DNA from: Cytophagaceae bacterium
GTDB taxonomy: Bacteria > Bacteroidota > Bacteroidia > Cytophagales > Cytophagaceae
Assembly: GCA_014376985.1 (NCBI GenBank)
Contig: JACMQM010000107.1
Location: 1 to 47,358, forward strand
DNA: 47,358 nucleotides
Direction: 5' to 3'
Shown: piece by piece, positions 32,672-42,007 of the stretch
Layout of the letters: every line of letters begins with the position of its first letter
How positions within the stretch are numbered: position 1 is the stretch's first letter
Notes under the pieces: model-generated
Databases searched by the model: none
Told to the model about the DNA's origin: nothing
Seen by the model: only the letters and a program-made list of their open reading frames with translations
Made by a program: the position numbers and the translations under genes

Positions 32672-33660
32672 GTAATTTAGTAGGAAAAGAGAAAACAGCA
32701 TTCTACCATCAGAAAGTCACCGATGTCATCGAAGAAGTTGGGAAAGTAGTGTTGGGTCAGAATTATTTGATCAATCGTTTGTTGATCGGTCTTTGTACCG
32801 AAGGACATATTTTATTGGAAGGCGTACCGGGTTTAGCAAAAACGCTAAGTGTTAATACACTGGCCCAAGTCGTAGATCTTGATTTTCATCGTATTCAATT
32901 TACACCGGATTTATTGCCGTCAGATTTGGTGGGCACCATGGTGTATAATCAACACAGCGGAGAATTTGTGGTAAAGAAAGGACCTGTTTTCGCCAACATG
33001 ATACTGGCCGATGAAATCAACCGCTCTCCGGCCAAGGTACAGTCAGCGTTGCTGGAGTGTATGCAGGAAAGACAAGTGACCATTGGAGAGACGAGCTATC
33101 AGTTGGATCGTCCTTTTTTGGTGCTGGCTACTCAAAATCCATTGGAGCAAGAAGGTACCTATCCTCTGCCGGAAGCGCAGGTGGATCGCTTCATGATGAA
33201 GGTCAATCTGACTTATTTAGATAGAGAAACAGAACTTCAGGTGATGCGTAGAGTGTCTAACCTGGAGCATAAACCGGAAGTCAAAACAATATTAAACAAG
33301 ACGGATATCTATGCCTTGCGGGAAGAAATTAATCGTGTGAATATGTCTGAATCATTGGAACGATACATCATCGAATTAATTTTTGCTACACGCTATCCCA
33401 AAGAATACAACCTGGGAGAAGAAGGCAATTACATTCAGTATGGTGCCTCTACACGTGCTGCCATTCACATGAACAGGGCAGCTAAAGCAATAGCTTTTTT
33501 CAACAAAAGAGATTTTGTATTGCCGGAAGATATCAAAGAAGTAGCATTGGATGTATTGAATCACCGTGTTATTCTAAACTACGAAGCCGAAGCAGAGGGG
33601 ATAAGATCACAAGATGTCATTGCGGAGATCTTGAAAAAAGTAACCATCAATAATGTGTAA
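32668..33660 (+). CDS. MoxR-family AAA+ ATPase
   Basis: A 330-residue AAA+ protein. Walker A is GVPGLAKT (about 49-56), Walker B is ILADEINR (about 112-119), sensor 1 is ATQNPLEQEGTYPLPEAQVDRF, and the lid domain has YGASTRAAIHMNRAAKA. MoxR ATPases act with VWA-domain (DUF58) proteins as chaperones that mature enzymes or membrane complexes. Here there is no DUF58, BatA or VWA gene downstream; a hairpin and a minus-strand gene follow. It begins within the stop codon of the DUF486 pseudogene (ATGA), so it was once coupled to that gene and could now depend on another promoter. Confidence 0.95.
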   Translation: MSNLVGKEKTAFYHQKVTDVIEEVGKVVLGQNYLINRLLIGLCTEGHILLEGVPGLAKTLSVNTLAQVVDLDFHRIQFTPDLLPSDLVGTMVYNQHSGEFVVKKGPVFANMILADEINRSPAKVQSALLECMQERQVTIGETSYQLDRPFLVLATQNPLEQEGTYPLPEAQVDRFMMKVNLTYLDRETELQVMRRVSNLEHKPEVKTILNKTDIYALREEINRVNMSESLERYIIELIFATRYPKEYNLGEEGNYIQYGASTRAAIHMNRAAKAIAFFNKRDFVLPEDIKEVALDVLNHRVILNYEAEAEGIRSQDVIAEILKKVTINNV

Positions 33661-33675
33661 GGAGAAAAGTGAGAG

Positions 33676-33720
33676 GAGAGATGAGAAATGAATACGTGCA
33701 TCTCTCATTTCCCATCTCTC
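33676..33720. terminator. imperfect 16-bp hairpin between convergent genes
   Basis: GAGAGATGAGAAATGA (33676-33691) pairs with TCATTTCCCATCTCTC (33705-33720) at 15 of 16 positions, with a 13-base loop. It starts 16 bp after the MoxR stop and ends 5 bp from the stop of the convergent gene at 33725. There is no clear U-run, and further TCTCTC/GAGAGA repeats lie next to it. Confidence 0.6.
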
Positions 33721-33724
33721 ATCT

Positions 33725-34420
33725 CTATAAGTCGTTCAGCTTCCCTTTCACCACTTCCAATGCTTTCTGCATTTTAGCGGCTTCGTCTGCGGCTTTCTTT
33801 TGATCTCCTTTATTTGTTTCTACGTCTTTGTTCAATTGCTGTAATTCAGAAGCGTTGTCCTTTAGTTCTTGTTCCAGCTTTTGTTTTTCCTGACCATTTT
33901 TAGAAATGTCTATTATTAAATCTGCGCCTTTATCCACTTGTTTTTCTTGTGCTTTAGCAGCGCTTTTAATAGCACTCTCAGCGTCTTTTACCTGCTCATT
34001 GATATCATTGATATATTGTTGACGAGCAAACTCTTCCAGCTTACTTTCGGAGTGTTTAGAATTGGAAGTGATGTGGGTTCCGTTATCAATAGACCACCAG
34101 GCCAGGTATCCTTTGGAGCTTGAGTAGCATTTTGCATAGATGACACAAGTACCAGTCACACCAGGGAAAGTAGCCTCTGTTACTTTATAAGCATCACCTT
34201 TTAATTTGGTGAGTTTTCCGTATGTTTTTAGCGTACTTTCCCATTCCTTTACAATGCTCTTATTGTTGAGGTCGATTTCGATGGCCGCACCTTCACGGGA
34301 TACTCCTTCGACTTCTTCTTTATGTAATTTAGCTTTGATGGTTCTTTTTTGAGCGAAAGAATTAAACGAGGCCAAACAACCAATAATTATCAGGACGATG
34401 ATTGCACAAAATCTTTTCAC
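33725..34420 (-). CDS. exported protein with a C-terminal coiled coil
   Basis: A 231-residue exported protein of no family I know. A signal peptide (IVLIIIGCLASFNSFAQ) precedes a small domain of about 100 residues (KAKLHKEEVEGVSREGAAIEIDLNNKSIVKEWESTL .. VIYAKCYSSSKGYLAWWSIDNG), which may be a small beta-rich domain. Residues about 135-231 are charged heptad-like helix (KQKLEQELKDNASELQQLNKDVETNKGDQKKAADEAAKMQKALEVV) and should form a coiled coil. A periplasmic scaffold role is possible, not proven. It diverges from the epimerase gene by 53 bp. Confidence 0.75.
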   Translation of the reverse strand: MKRFCAIIVLIIIGCLASFNSFAQKRTIKAKLHKEEVEGVSREGAAIEIDLNNKSIVKEWESTLKTYGKLTKLKGDAYKVTEATFPGVTGTCVIYAKCYSSSKGYLAWWSIDNGTHITSNSKHSESKLEEFARQQYINDINEQVKDAESAIKSAAKAQEKQVDKGADLIIDISKNGQEKQKLEQELKDNASELQQLNKDVETNKGDQKKAADEAAKMQKALEVVKGKLNDL

Positions 34421-34473
34421 AGTTGTTATGGTTAGAGTTACTACAGGTTAAGAAATAAATTAAATATTTCAAA

Positions 34474-35376
34474 ATGAAAACAGTATTAGTTGCAGGAGCC
34501 AGCGGATTAGTTGGTAAAAGCGTCATGACTTTGTTAAAGGATAAAGGGTTTAGTGTTCGCACATTAAGCCATAGCCTTCCTACAGATATTGCTAAAGAAC
34601 GTTATAACTGGTCTCCGGATACAGGAGAAATAGATATACGATGTTTTGATGGAGTAGATCATGTAATCAACCTTTCCGGGGCGGGTGTGTTTGATCATTG
34701 GTGGACAACGTCATACAAAGAAAAAATAATAAAGAGCAGAACATTAAGCACGTCCTTACTGGCTGATACGATCGTGAAATATGATTATCCTATACGAACA
34801 TTTATAAATCCTTCAGGAATCAGTTTTTACGGAAACGACACCGGTGATCGGTGGGTCGATGAGAACAGTCCCACCACTCAGGAATTCCTTGCCAGAGTAG
34901 TTCAGTTATGGGAAGGATCTTTGTTAAATCATGAATTAAAAACTCGCAAAGTCTGTTTACGCTTTGGTATTGTACTTTCAGATCAGGGAGGAGCCTTGAC
35001 TCAAATGGCCACACCTGTGAAGTATGGAGTGGGTTCCCCGTTTGCTTCTGGAAAGCAATACATTTCATGGATACATATTCAGGATGTAACTAATATGATT
35101 TTGTTTGCAATAGAAAATAATACGGTACAGGGAATATATAATGCAGTAGCTCCTGACCCGGTGACGAATGAAGCCATGATTCAGGGAATTGCAGATCGAT
35201 TGCATAAAAAACTGTGGGCTCCCAGCGTTCCGGGATTTGTTATGAATCTCGCGCTGGGAAAAGAAAGGGCTGCCATACTTTTAGGGGGCAATAGGGTAAA
35301 AGGGACTAAAATGCAGGATGCAGGATTTCAATTTCAGTATAAAACTTTAGCCGAAGCCTTACATAGTTTTTTCTGA
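34474..35376 (+). CDS. TIGR01777-family NAD(P)-dependent epimerase/dehydrogenase
   Basis: A 300-residue SDR protein. The NAD(P) loop is VAGASGLVGKSV (residues 5-16); VINLSGAGV and INPSGISFYGN follow the TIGR01777 (YfcH) pattern, as do RLRFGIVLS-like CLRFGIVLSDQGGAL and SWIHIQDV. The C-terminal part resembles the usual DUF1731 cap (APSVPGFVMNLALGKERAAILLGGNRVKGTKMQDAGFQF). The substrate is unknown in this family; a role in septum placement is known for the plant and cyanobacterial relatives only. It is separated from the transglycosylase gene by 40 bp and could share its transcript. Confidence 0.93.
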   Translation: MKTVLVAGASGLVGKSVMTLLKDKGFSVRTLSHSLPTDIAKERYNWSPDTGEIDIRCFDGVDHVINLSGAGVFDHWWTTSYKEKIIKSRTLSTSLLADTIVKYDYPIRTFINPSGISFYGNDTGDRWVDENSPTTQEFLARVVQLWEGSLLNHELKTRKVCLRFGIVLSDQGGALTQMATPVKYGVGSPFASGKQYISWIHIQDVTNMILFAIENNTVQGIYNAVAPDPVTNEAMIQGIADRLHKKLWAPSVPGFVMNLALGKERAAILLGGNRVKGTKMQDAGFQFQYKTLAEALHSFF

Positions 35377-35416
35377 TCTAAGAATAATGTGTAACTTATC
35401 CTGTTAATCGATTGAA

Positions 35417-36313
35417 GTGAAATATAAGGTTCAAGTTTTTCTGGTTTTAGCAGGACTTATTTTGATAGGATACGTTGCCTTTGTCCTATTCAAAGATACG
35501 TCTGATTTCAGCCTGGAATATCAGGATCGCCACCAACGCCTCATCACTAAGGTTCCAGACAGCGTAGAATTTGCTGGCGAAAAAGTGCACTTCAAAACGA
35601 TAGATTCCTATCAGCACTTTTATCGTGAACTAAAATTAAACACCAAGAACAATTCCTCTACTCGTTTGCTCATGCGCGATGCTGCCATCTGGCTGCCGCA
35701 GATTGAATGGATCATTAAAAAATACAAACTACCCAAAGACATTCAATATATAGCAATGGCAGAGTCTCGTTTTCAAAACGATGCCTCTCAGAAAGGAGCA
35801 GTTGGTTTTTGGCAGTTCAAAACAGCTACAGCCAGAGAAATGAAACTGAGAGTAGATGAGGAAGTAGATCAACGATTAGATCCCCTATTGTCCACACATG
35901 CTGCTTGTCGTTTTTTTCGTCAAAATTATAAAATATTCAAATCTTGGACTTTGGTAGCTGCTGCCTACAACAGAGGGACAAACGGCATACAGCGAGACAT
36001 GAAAAGGCAACATGCGCATTCCTATTACGATCTTGCCTTGAACCTAGAAACGGAACGTTATTTGTACAAAGTGATTTCCATGAAGGATTTATACGAGAAT
36101 CCTAAAAAGTATAAACTCAAACGACACGCTTACAGAATACCTTCTTATAAATATGTGACCGTTGACAAATCTATTTCAGATCTTAATGTGTTTGCACAAC
36201 AGCAAGGTATGACAAAAGACGAATTGAAGTACATGAATCCCTGGCTTGTCGGTAATTCGCTGACATTACAAAAGCCTACGGAAAAATACAGAATTGCAAT
36301 CGGAGTTAAATAA
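35417..36313 (+). CDS. membrane-anchored lytic transglycosylase (MltD-like)
   Basis: A 298-residue murein-cutting enzyme, started at GTG 35417 (VKYKVQVFLVLAGLILIGYVAF), with a membrane anchor at about 7-25. The SLT goose-type lysozyme fold is at about 90-215: QYIAMAESRFQNDASQKGAVGFWQFKTATAREMKL, with Glu of AESR as the likely acid catalyst, and AAAYNRGTNGIQRDM. The C-terminal 60 residues (YVTVDKSISDLNVFAQQQGMTKDELKYMNPWLV) resemble a LysM-type or murein-binding repeat. It makes 1,6-anhydro-muropeptides in the periplasm. It lies between the epimerase and uvrA on one strand, 15 bp before uvrA. Confidence 0.93.
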   Translation: MKYKVQVFLVLAGLILIGYVAFVLFKDTSDFSLEYQDRHQRLITKVPDSVEFAGEKVHFKTIDSYQHFYRELKLNTKNNSSTRLLMRDAAIWLPQIEWIIKKYKLPKDIQYIAMAESRFQNDASQKGAVGFWQFKTATAREMKLRVDEEVDQRLDPLLSTHAACRFFRQNYKIFKSWTLVAAAYNRGTNGIQRDMKRQHAHSYYDLALNLETERYLYKVISMKDLYENPKKYKLKRHAYRIPSYKYVTVDKSISDLNVFAQQQGMTKDELKYMNPWLVGNSLTLQKPTEKYRIAIGVK

Positions 36314-36328
36314 AGAGGCGGATAGAAA

Positions 36329-39211
36329 ATGGATACCCAAAAACCGAAGGTGAAGACGGAAGGTAAGAAACTTGATCCTACAGGATTCGAATATATCGAA
36401 GTGTACGGTGCAAGAGAGCACAACCTTAAAAACATAGATGTTAAAATACCACGCAATAAATTGGTGGTACTTACCGGTATCAGCGGCAGCGGTAAATCTT
36501 CGCTGGCTTTTGATACCATCTACGCAGAAGGGCAGCGTCGCTACATGGAAAGCTTTTCGGCTTATGCCCGTTCTTTTATTGGCGGCATGGAACGACCGAA
36601 TGTCGATAAGATCAATGGGTTGAGTCCTGTTATTTCCATCGAACAAAAAACAACGTCGCGCAATCCCCGTTCTACCGTTGGTACTGTTACAGAGATCTAT
36701 GATTTTCTTCGTTTATTATACGCAAGAGCAGCTGATGCCTATTCTTATGTGACAGGTGTGAAGATGGAAAAGCAAACGGAAGAGCAAATTCTGAAAGCAC
36801 TTCTAAGTAATTATGATGATAAGAATGTAACACTCCTCGCTCCTTTGGTGCGTGCACGTAAAGGACATTACAGAGAATTGTTTGAGCAGGTAAGAAAGCA
36901 AGGGTATACCAAAGTAAGAGTAGACGGAGAGATTTTAGACATCACTGCCAAGATGCAGCTGGATCGTTATAAAATACACGATATAGAGTTAGTCGTTGAT
37001 CGCTTGAAAGTAAAGAAAGAGGAGATTGAACGCATCGTGCGTTCCATTTCTTCCACTTTGAAATTGGGTAAAGGAGTCATGATGATTGTGACGCAAGGAG
37101 AAAAAGAACCGCAATTTTTCTCTCGCTCTTTAATGGATCCGTTATCTGGTATCGCATACGATGAACCTGCTCCTAATTTATTTTCTTTCAACTCTCCTTA
37201 CGGGGCTTGTCCGCATTGCAAAGGTTTAGGAGTGATCGAACAAATTACCAGAGAAACAATTGTTCCCGATGAAACGCTCAGCATCTCAAGAGGCGCATTG
37301 GCCCCTCTAGGCGAATACCGTGAAATCTGGATCTTCGGACAGATTGAAAAAGTTTTAAAACGTCATAAACAAACGATCTCCAAACCGTTTCAAGACCTGC
37401 CTGATAAAACGATTCAGGAATTATTGTATGGTGATCGCGTGCCAGAAGACCAATGGTCGCCGGATTATTTTCCAGGTGTAATTCCTTATCTAAACAGAAT
37501 TAGAGAAGAGAAATTAGGCGTGGACAAAGATGCGTTAGATGAATACACTGAAATCCTGGAATGCCCCGAATGCCACGGCGATCGATTGAAGAAAGAAGCA
37601 CTGTATTTCAGAATTCACGACAAGAACATTGCTGAGTTGGCTAATATGGATTTAAACACGTTAGCTAAATGGATTGCAACGGTAGAACCTAAATTGTCCA
37701 GCCGCCAACGTATCATTGCACATGAAGTATTAAAAGAAGTCAGCAAACGCATCGGCTTTTTGTTAGATGTTGGCTTGTACTACCTGACATTGAATCGCTC
37801 TATGCGTACCCTATCAGGCGGAGAAGCACAACGTATTCGACTGGCTACACAGATCGGAACGCAGTTGGTAGGCGTATTATACATCCTCGATGAACCAAGT
37901 ATTGGTTTGCATCAACGCGACAACATGCGTCTCATCAAAGCATTGAAAGACCTAAAAGATTTAGGCAATACCGTTTTGGTGGTAGAGCACGACAAAGACA
38001 TGATGCTGGATTGTGATTACATTCTAGACATTGGTCCTGGAGCCGGTATACACGGAGGCTCTGTGGTGGCGCAAGGCACACCGGAAGAATTTCTAAAACA
38101 AAACTCAACTACTTCATTATACCTCTCGGGGAAAAAGAACATAGAAATTCCTGCCACCAGAAGAAAAGGCAATGGAGAAGTATTGAAGCTGAACAAAGCG
38201 ACAGGTAATAACTTGAAAGATGTCACGTTTATCTTACCACTCGGAACGTTCACTTCTATTACTGGTGTATCGGGTAGCGGAAAATCTTCTTTGATTCATG
38301 AAACATTATATCCTGTCTTGCGCAAGCATTTCTATGGTTCACGCAAAGATGCCTTGCCATATGAGAGCATAGAAGGATTAGAACACATCGATAAAGTCAT
38401 CGAAGTGGATCAAGCACCCATAGGTCGCACTCCGCGCTCTAATCCTGCTACCTATGTAGAAGTGTTCGGTGATATTCGCTTGTTGTATTCTGTTTTACCG
38501 GAATCAAAAATCAGAGGGTATAAGCCGGGACGTTTTTCATTCAACGTTAAAAGCGGTCGTTGTGAAGTATGCGAAGGAGGAGGAATGCGTTTGATTGAAA
38601 TGGATTTCTTACCGGATGTGTATGTGCCTTGTGATGCTTGTAAAGGTAAAAGATACAATAGAGAAACATTGGAAATTCGTTTTAAAGGAAAATCAATTGC
38701 CGATGTATTGGACATGACCATTGATCAGGCAGTCGATTTTTTTGAGAAACAGCCTTCTATTTACCGCAAGATAAAAACATTGCAGGATGTTGGTTTGGGA
38801 TACATTACCTTAGGCCAACATGCTCCAACACTCTCAGGTGGAGAAGCACAACGTGTGAAACTGGCTACAGAGTTGTCTCGCAAAGACACCGGTAAAACGT
38901 TATACATTTTCGATGAACCGACAACAGGCCTTCACTTTGAAGATATTCGCCATTTATTATTGGTATTGCAACAACTCGTAGACAAAGGCAATACAGTACT
39001 CGTGATTGAACACAACCTGGACATCATCAAAGTATCCGATCACATCATTGACCTAGGTCCTGAAGGCGGACAAGCGGGTGGTTATATTATTGCGCAAGGA
39101 ACACCGGAAAAAGTAGCGTTGGTGAAGGAAAGTCATACGGCAGTGTTTTTGAAGGAGGAATTAAAGCTGAAACAGGGTACAGGAGCTAACTTTAAGATAA
39201 AAAAAGAATAA
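36329..39211 (+). CDS. uvrA: UvrABC excinuclease subunit A
   Basis: The damage-recognition ATPase of nucleotide excision repair, 960 residues, full length. Both ABC modules are complete: Walker A GISGSGKSSL and GVSGSGKSSLIHETL; signatures LSGGEAQRIRLATQIG and LSGGEAQRVKLATELSRK; Walker B VLYILDEPSIGLH and LYIFDEPTTGLH. The zinc modules are visible as CPHCKGLG, CPECHGDRL and CEVCEGGG with CDACKGKR. The insertion domains are of normal size. The 3' end (..KIKKE) folds into a terminator hairpin. It starts 15 bp after the transglycosylase gene. The identity is firm. Confidence 0.98.
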   Translation: MDTQKPKVKTEGKKLDPTGFEYIEVYGAREHNLKNIDVKIPRNKLVVLTGISGSGKSSLAFDTIYAEGQRRYMESFSAYARSFIGGMERPNVDKINGLSPVISIEQKTTSRNPRSTVGTVTEIYDFLRLLYARAADAYSYVTGVKMEKQTEEQILKALLSNYDDKNVTLLAPLVRARKGHYRELFEQVRKQGYTKVRVDGEILDITAKMQLDRYKIHDIELVVDRLKVKKEEIERIVRSISSTLKLGKGVMMIVTQGEKEPQFFSRSLMDPLSGIAYDEPAPNLFSFNSPYGACPHCKGLGVIEQITRETIVPDETLSISRGALAPLGEYREIWIFGQIEKVLKRHKQTISKPFQDLPDKTIQELLYGDRVPEDQWSPDYFPGVIPYLNRIREEKLGVDKDALDEYTEILECPECHGDRLKKEALYFRIHDKNIAELANMDLNTLAKWIATVEPKLSSRQRIIAHEVLKEVSKRIGFLLDVGLYYLTLNRSMRTLSGGEAQRIRLATQIGTQLVGVLYILDEPSIGLHQRDNMRLIKALKDLKDLGNTVLVVEHDKDMMLDCDYILDIGPGAGIHGGSVVAQGTPEEFLKQNSTTSLYLSGKKNIEIPATRRKGNGEVLKLNKATGNNLKDVTFILPLGTFTSITGVSGSGKSSLIHETLYPVLRKHFYGSRKDALPYESIEGLEHIDKVIEVDQAPIGRTPRSNPATYVEVFGDIRLLYSVLPESKIRGYKPGRFSFNVKSGRCEVCEGGGMRLIEMDFLPDVYVPCDACKGKRYNRETLEIRFKGKSIADVLDMTIDQAVDFFEKQPSIYRKIKTLQDVGLGYITLGQHAPTLSGGEAQRVKLATELSRKDTGKTLYIFDEPTTGLHFEDIRHLLLVLQQLVDKGNTVLVIEHNLDIIKVSDHIIDLGPEGGQAGGYIIAQGTPEKVALVKESHTAVFLKEELKLKQGTGANFKIKKE

Positions 39212-39247
39212 TAGGTGAATAATTTTTATTCTTTTTTTATCTTAAAG
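39190..39247 (+). terminator. 22-bp hairpin overlapping the 3' end of uvrA
   Basis: CTTTAAGATAAAAAAAGAATAA (39190-39211) and TTATTCTTTTTTTATCTTAAAG (39226-39247) form a perfect 22-bp AT-rich stem with a 14-base loop. The left arm includes the last seven codons and stop of uvrA. A U-rich right arm suits transcript termination. Confidence 0.75.
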
Positions 39248-39273
39248 AGTAATCGTACTTAATGATTTCAGAT

Positions 39274-40265
39274 ATGAAAAGAGAATTATTTCTTTTGTTT
39301 ATAATTTTTTCATCAAGCCTTGTGCAGGCGCAGTTTGAGTTTCCCAATCAAAAGGAGGCTGTTGAATTTAAAAAGCGTCCTTTAATTGTAGAGCTCCAGG
39401 AGAGGATCCCGCTACTTTAAAAAGTTATGCAAAGAAGCCCGAGGAACTGCAGGATTACAAAGATGGTATTTTGGCACATAATGCACTCATTCAATCCATA
39501 GTGACTCAACAAAACTGGTCATTGAATGGTATAATTGAGTTCAAAACAACATCTCAAATCAAAGCATTGATAAAATCCCGAGATGCTTCTCATAGTCTAT
39601 TGCATTCGGGGTTTCATGTAAAGTCACAACGAACCAATGCCAATCTGGTGACCTATTATAATGTGTATACTTATGCGGCTTTCTTAATTGAAGATGCAAA
39701 TAGTATAGGGAATGAAACGCTTAAGAAAGAAGTTTTTTCCGTCTCTTTGAGAAATAACTACCTGTCTCAAACGGATCTAAAAATTCTATTTAGAATTTTT
39801 AGTAACTACATAGAAATGTCAATTAAAGGAGGAGGTAAAAGCGATTTGTATAACATCGATGTTAACTTAGAAGCGATTCAACACGAAGTTTTATTGATCG
39901 ACAAGCAATCTGTAGACGCTACGGAAGCTGCCATTAAAGCCGAGTATCCATATCCCTTTAAAATAGTAGACCGTGAAGAAATTGATAAAGCCATCAATAC
40001 GGCCGATTCCAAGTCATTCTTTCCGATGTTGATCTGGAGTGATGCCCATAATTATTATTTATTCATCACAGTGAATGCGGGTACAGGCTTATTGCAATCA
40101 AAGATGGGTGTAGGAGGGGTGCATGCAGCTGTTGGTGCTACTTACAGGTATACCAATACATTTCAAACACTATACTCCTATAATTCATACCTTGATTTAA
40201 GTCCTCAAATTATTGGGACAATTGCCGGTAAAGGAGCTCAAAAGGTCAATAATTTTTTGAAATAA
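39274..40265 (+). pseudogene. secreted hypothetical protein disrupted by one frameshift
   Basis: ATG 39274 opens a signal peptide (MKRELFLLFIIFSSSLVQAQ) and FEFPNQKEAVEFKKRPLIVELQE, then stops at TAA 39418-39420. From GAT 39405 the next frame continues without a break to 40265: DPATLKSYAKKPEELQDYKDG and on through the track ORF (39471-40265). One missing base near 39402 (expected GAG GAG GAT, seen GAG AG GAT) explains this. The joined protein is about 330 residues, exported and of unknown family; the C-terminal part has a beta-strand-rich end (MGVGGVHAAVGATYRY). All the rest of the frame is intact, so a recent mutation or sequence error is likely. Confidence 0.75.
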
Positions 40266-40313
40266 AACAGACAAGCACCTGCTTATTGAAGCAGGTGCTT
40301 GTCTGTTTTATTT
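40260..40313. terminator. 25-bp perfect hairpin, bidirectional terminator
   Basis: AAATAAAACAGACAAGCACCTGCTT and its exact complement AAGCAGGTGCTTGTCTGTTTTATTT flank the loop ATTG. The left arm starts inside the last codons of the upstream gene. Flanking A and U runs suit both the plus gene and the convergent peptidase gene (stop at 40354). Confidence 0.93.
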
Positions 40314-40353
40314 CCTGATGTGAGTGAAGCTATTTTATAGTAACGGGCTGTTT

Positions 40354-42006
40354 CTATTTCGCCCCTTGTATTTCTTCCAGATCGATGTAATATAAATAAT
40401 CGACAAACTCCATCTTCGTGCATTCCTTGGTACTAGGGAAACCTGATGTCGATAGTTTTTTCTTAGGATGTAAAGTCATTGACTGCTTTTGACAGTCGAT
40501 AAAATAAACAGGTAGTTTGAAGTCATCGTCACAATTGGCCCACTTATATTTTAAAGACTTTTTCTTCTTGCCTACCCATTCGACTTGTAAGACAGGAATT
40601 TCCTTTTTGTAAAAGTACTGTTTGAAAAACCAGTTCAGGTCTTCATGAAAGTATTCGCTCATGAATAAGATCAGGTCTTTTGAAGTAATGGTTTGTGAAG
40701 CAAATCTTTTTTGAATGGCAGGAAAAACACCATACCACACACTGTCATTATGAATGTAATGTCTTAAGGTATGTAAAGCCCATGCACCTTTGTAATACAT
40801 ATCAGAGCCTTCCCAATCCTGGTAGTTCACGTCTTGTGGACCGATAATAGGCTCAGCGTTCTCTATACGTGGTCGTTGGTAGTACAGGTATTTTATGGCT
40901 GTTTCATAATTGTAAGTCGCTTCCATCAGCATCACTTCAGCATACGTAGCAAAGCTCTCGTGTATCCACATGTCTCCATGGTCCTTGCAGCTTACATTAT
41001 TGCCCCACCATTCGTGTGCACTTTCATGAATGATGATGTAATCCCAATCGATGACATCATTTTTATAATTATTACCATACGCAATGGCGCTTTGATGTTC
41101 CATCCCCCAGTAAGGAGTTTCGACTAACTTATAAGAGTCTTTAATAAAGGGATAGACAGAAAAGAATTTTTCATACAAGTCCATCATCTTATGCACCTGC
41201 TGAAAATGTTTCTTTGCCTTTTCCAGATTATAAGACAGCACATAATACTGCAGGTCTAAAGAGGTGCCGTTTTTGAAGGGGTGTTGTTCTGTAAACAAAG
41301 CATATTTAGCAATGTTTACCGTCACATTATAATTATTGATAGGATGCGACACGTGCCATTGAAAGCGTGTAAAATGATTAGGAAGTTCAGTGCGCTTTAT
41401 CAATCTTCCATTGCCAACCGCAGTATAAGATTGTGGCACGTCAAATGTCATGTCCATGCTATCCGGTTCATCGCTGAGGTGGTCTTTGCAGGGCCACCAT
41501 GAACTGGCACCCATTCCTTCGCAGGCAACGCCTGTCCAATAGTTGCCTAATGAATCTTTGGTCCATACAAAGCCGCCATCCCACGGTGCTTTTTTCGCTA
41601 CCTTGGGATGGCCATGGTAATATACAGTCACCTTCTTTTTATCTCCGGCAATCAAAGGTTTCGTGAGTTCAACAAATACAAAATCACTGTCGCGTTTAAA
41701 AGATAAACGGTTGCGATCTTGTACTATACTGTCAATGGCCCAGATGGAAAATAAGTCGACTTGTATGTTGGGAGAAGAAGAAGTTCCCGTAAAATGAATT
41801 TCATTAAAACCTTTCACTGTGCTGTCAGCAGGATTGATTTGCAGGTTCAGGTTATAATAGTTGACATCATAACACGAACGCATAGGATTTAATGCACCGC
41901 GTAAGGAGTCGTAGCGATCGAATACGTGGTTAGTTTGAGCAAATGATTTGAAAGAGAGAATCGATAGTGCGCAGCATAAACTCCACAAAAAAATACAATG
42001 ATTCAT
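40354..42006 (-). CDS. M1-family zinc aminopeptidase
   Basis: A 550-residue exported metallopeptidase; I start at ATG 42006 (MNHCIFLWSLCCALSILSFKSFAQ), a signal peptide placed 1 bp after the upstream stop, instead of the track start. The N-terminal beta-sandwich covers about 30-230. The catalytic region has the WGMEHQSAIAYG (GxMEN-like) substrate motif, then the zinc motif HESAHEWWGNNV (HExxHxW) and the distant Glu in HESFATYAEVM. The C-terminal domain is short, as in the Bacteroidota M1 enzymes without ERAP-type ARM repeats. It removes N-terminal residues from peptides in the periplasm or at the surface. Confidence 0.93.
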   Translation of the reverse strand: MNHCIFLWSLCCALSILSFKSFAQTNHVFDRYDSLRGALNPMRSCYDVNYYNLNLQINPADSTVKGFNEIHFTGTSSSPNIQVDLFSIWAIDSIVQDRNRLSFKRDSDFVFVELTKPLIAGDKKKVTVYYHGHPKVAKKAPWDGGFVWTKDSLGNYWTGVACEGMGASSWWPCKDHLSDEPDSMDMTFDVPQSYTAVGNGRLIKRTELPNHFTRFQWHVSHPINNYNVTVNIAKYALFTEQHPFKNGTSLDLQYYVLSYNLEKAKKHFQQVHKMMDLYEKFFSVYPFIKDSYKLVETPYWGMEHQSAIAYGNNYKNDVIDWDYIIIHESAHEWWGNNVSCKDHGDMWIHESFATYAEVMLMEATYNYETAIKYLYYQRPRIENAEPIIGPQDVNYQDWEGSDMYYKGAWALHTLRHYIHNDSVWYGVFPAIQKRFASQTITSKDLILFMSEYFHEDLNWFFKQYFYKKEIPVLQVEWVGKKKKSLKYKWANCDDDFKLPVYFIDCQKQSMTLHPKKKLSTSGFPSTKECTKMEFVDYLYYIDLEEIQGAK

Positions 42007-42007
42007 A

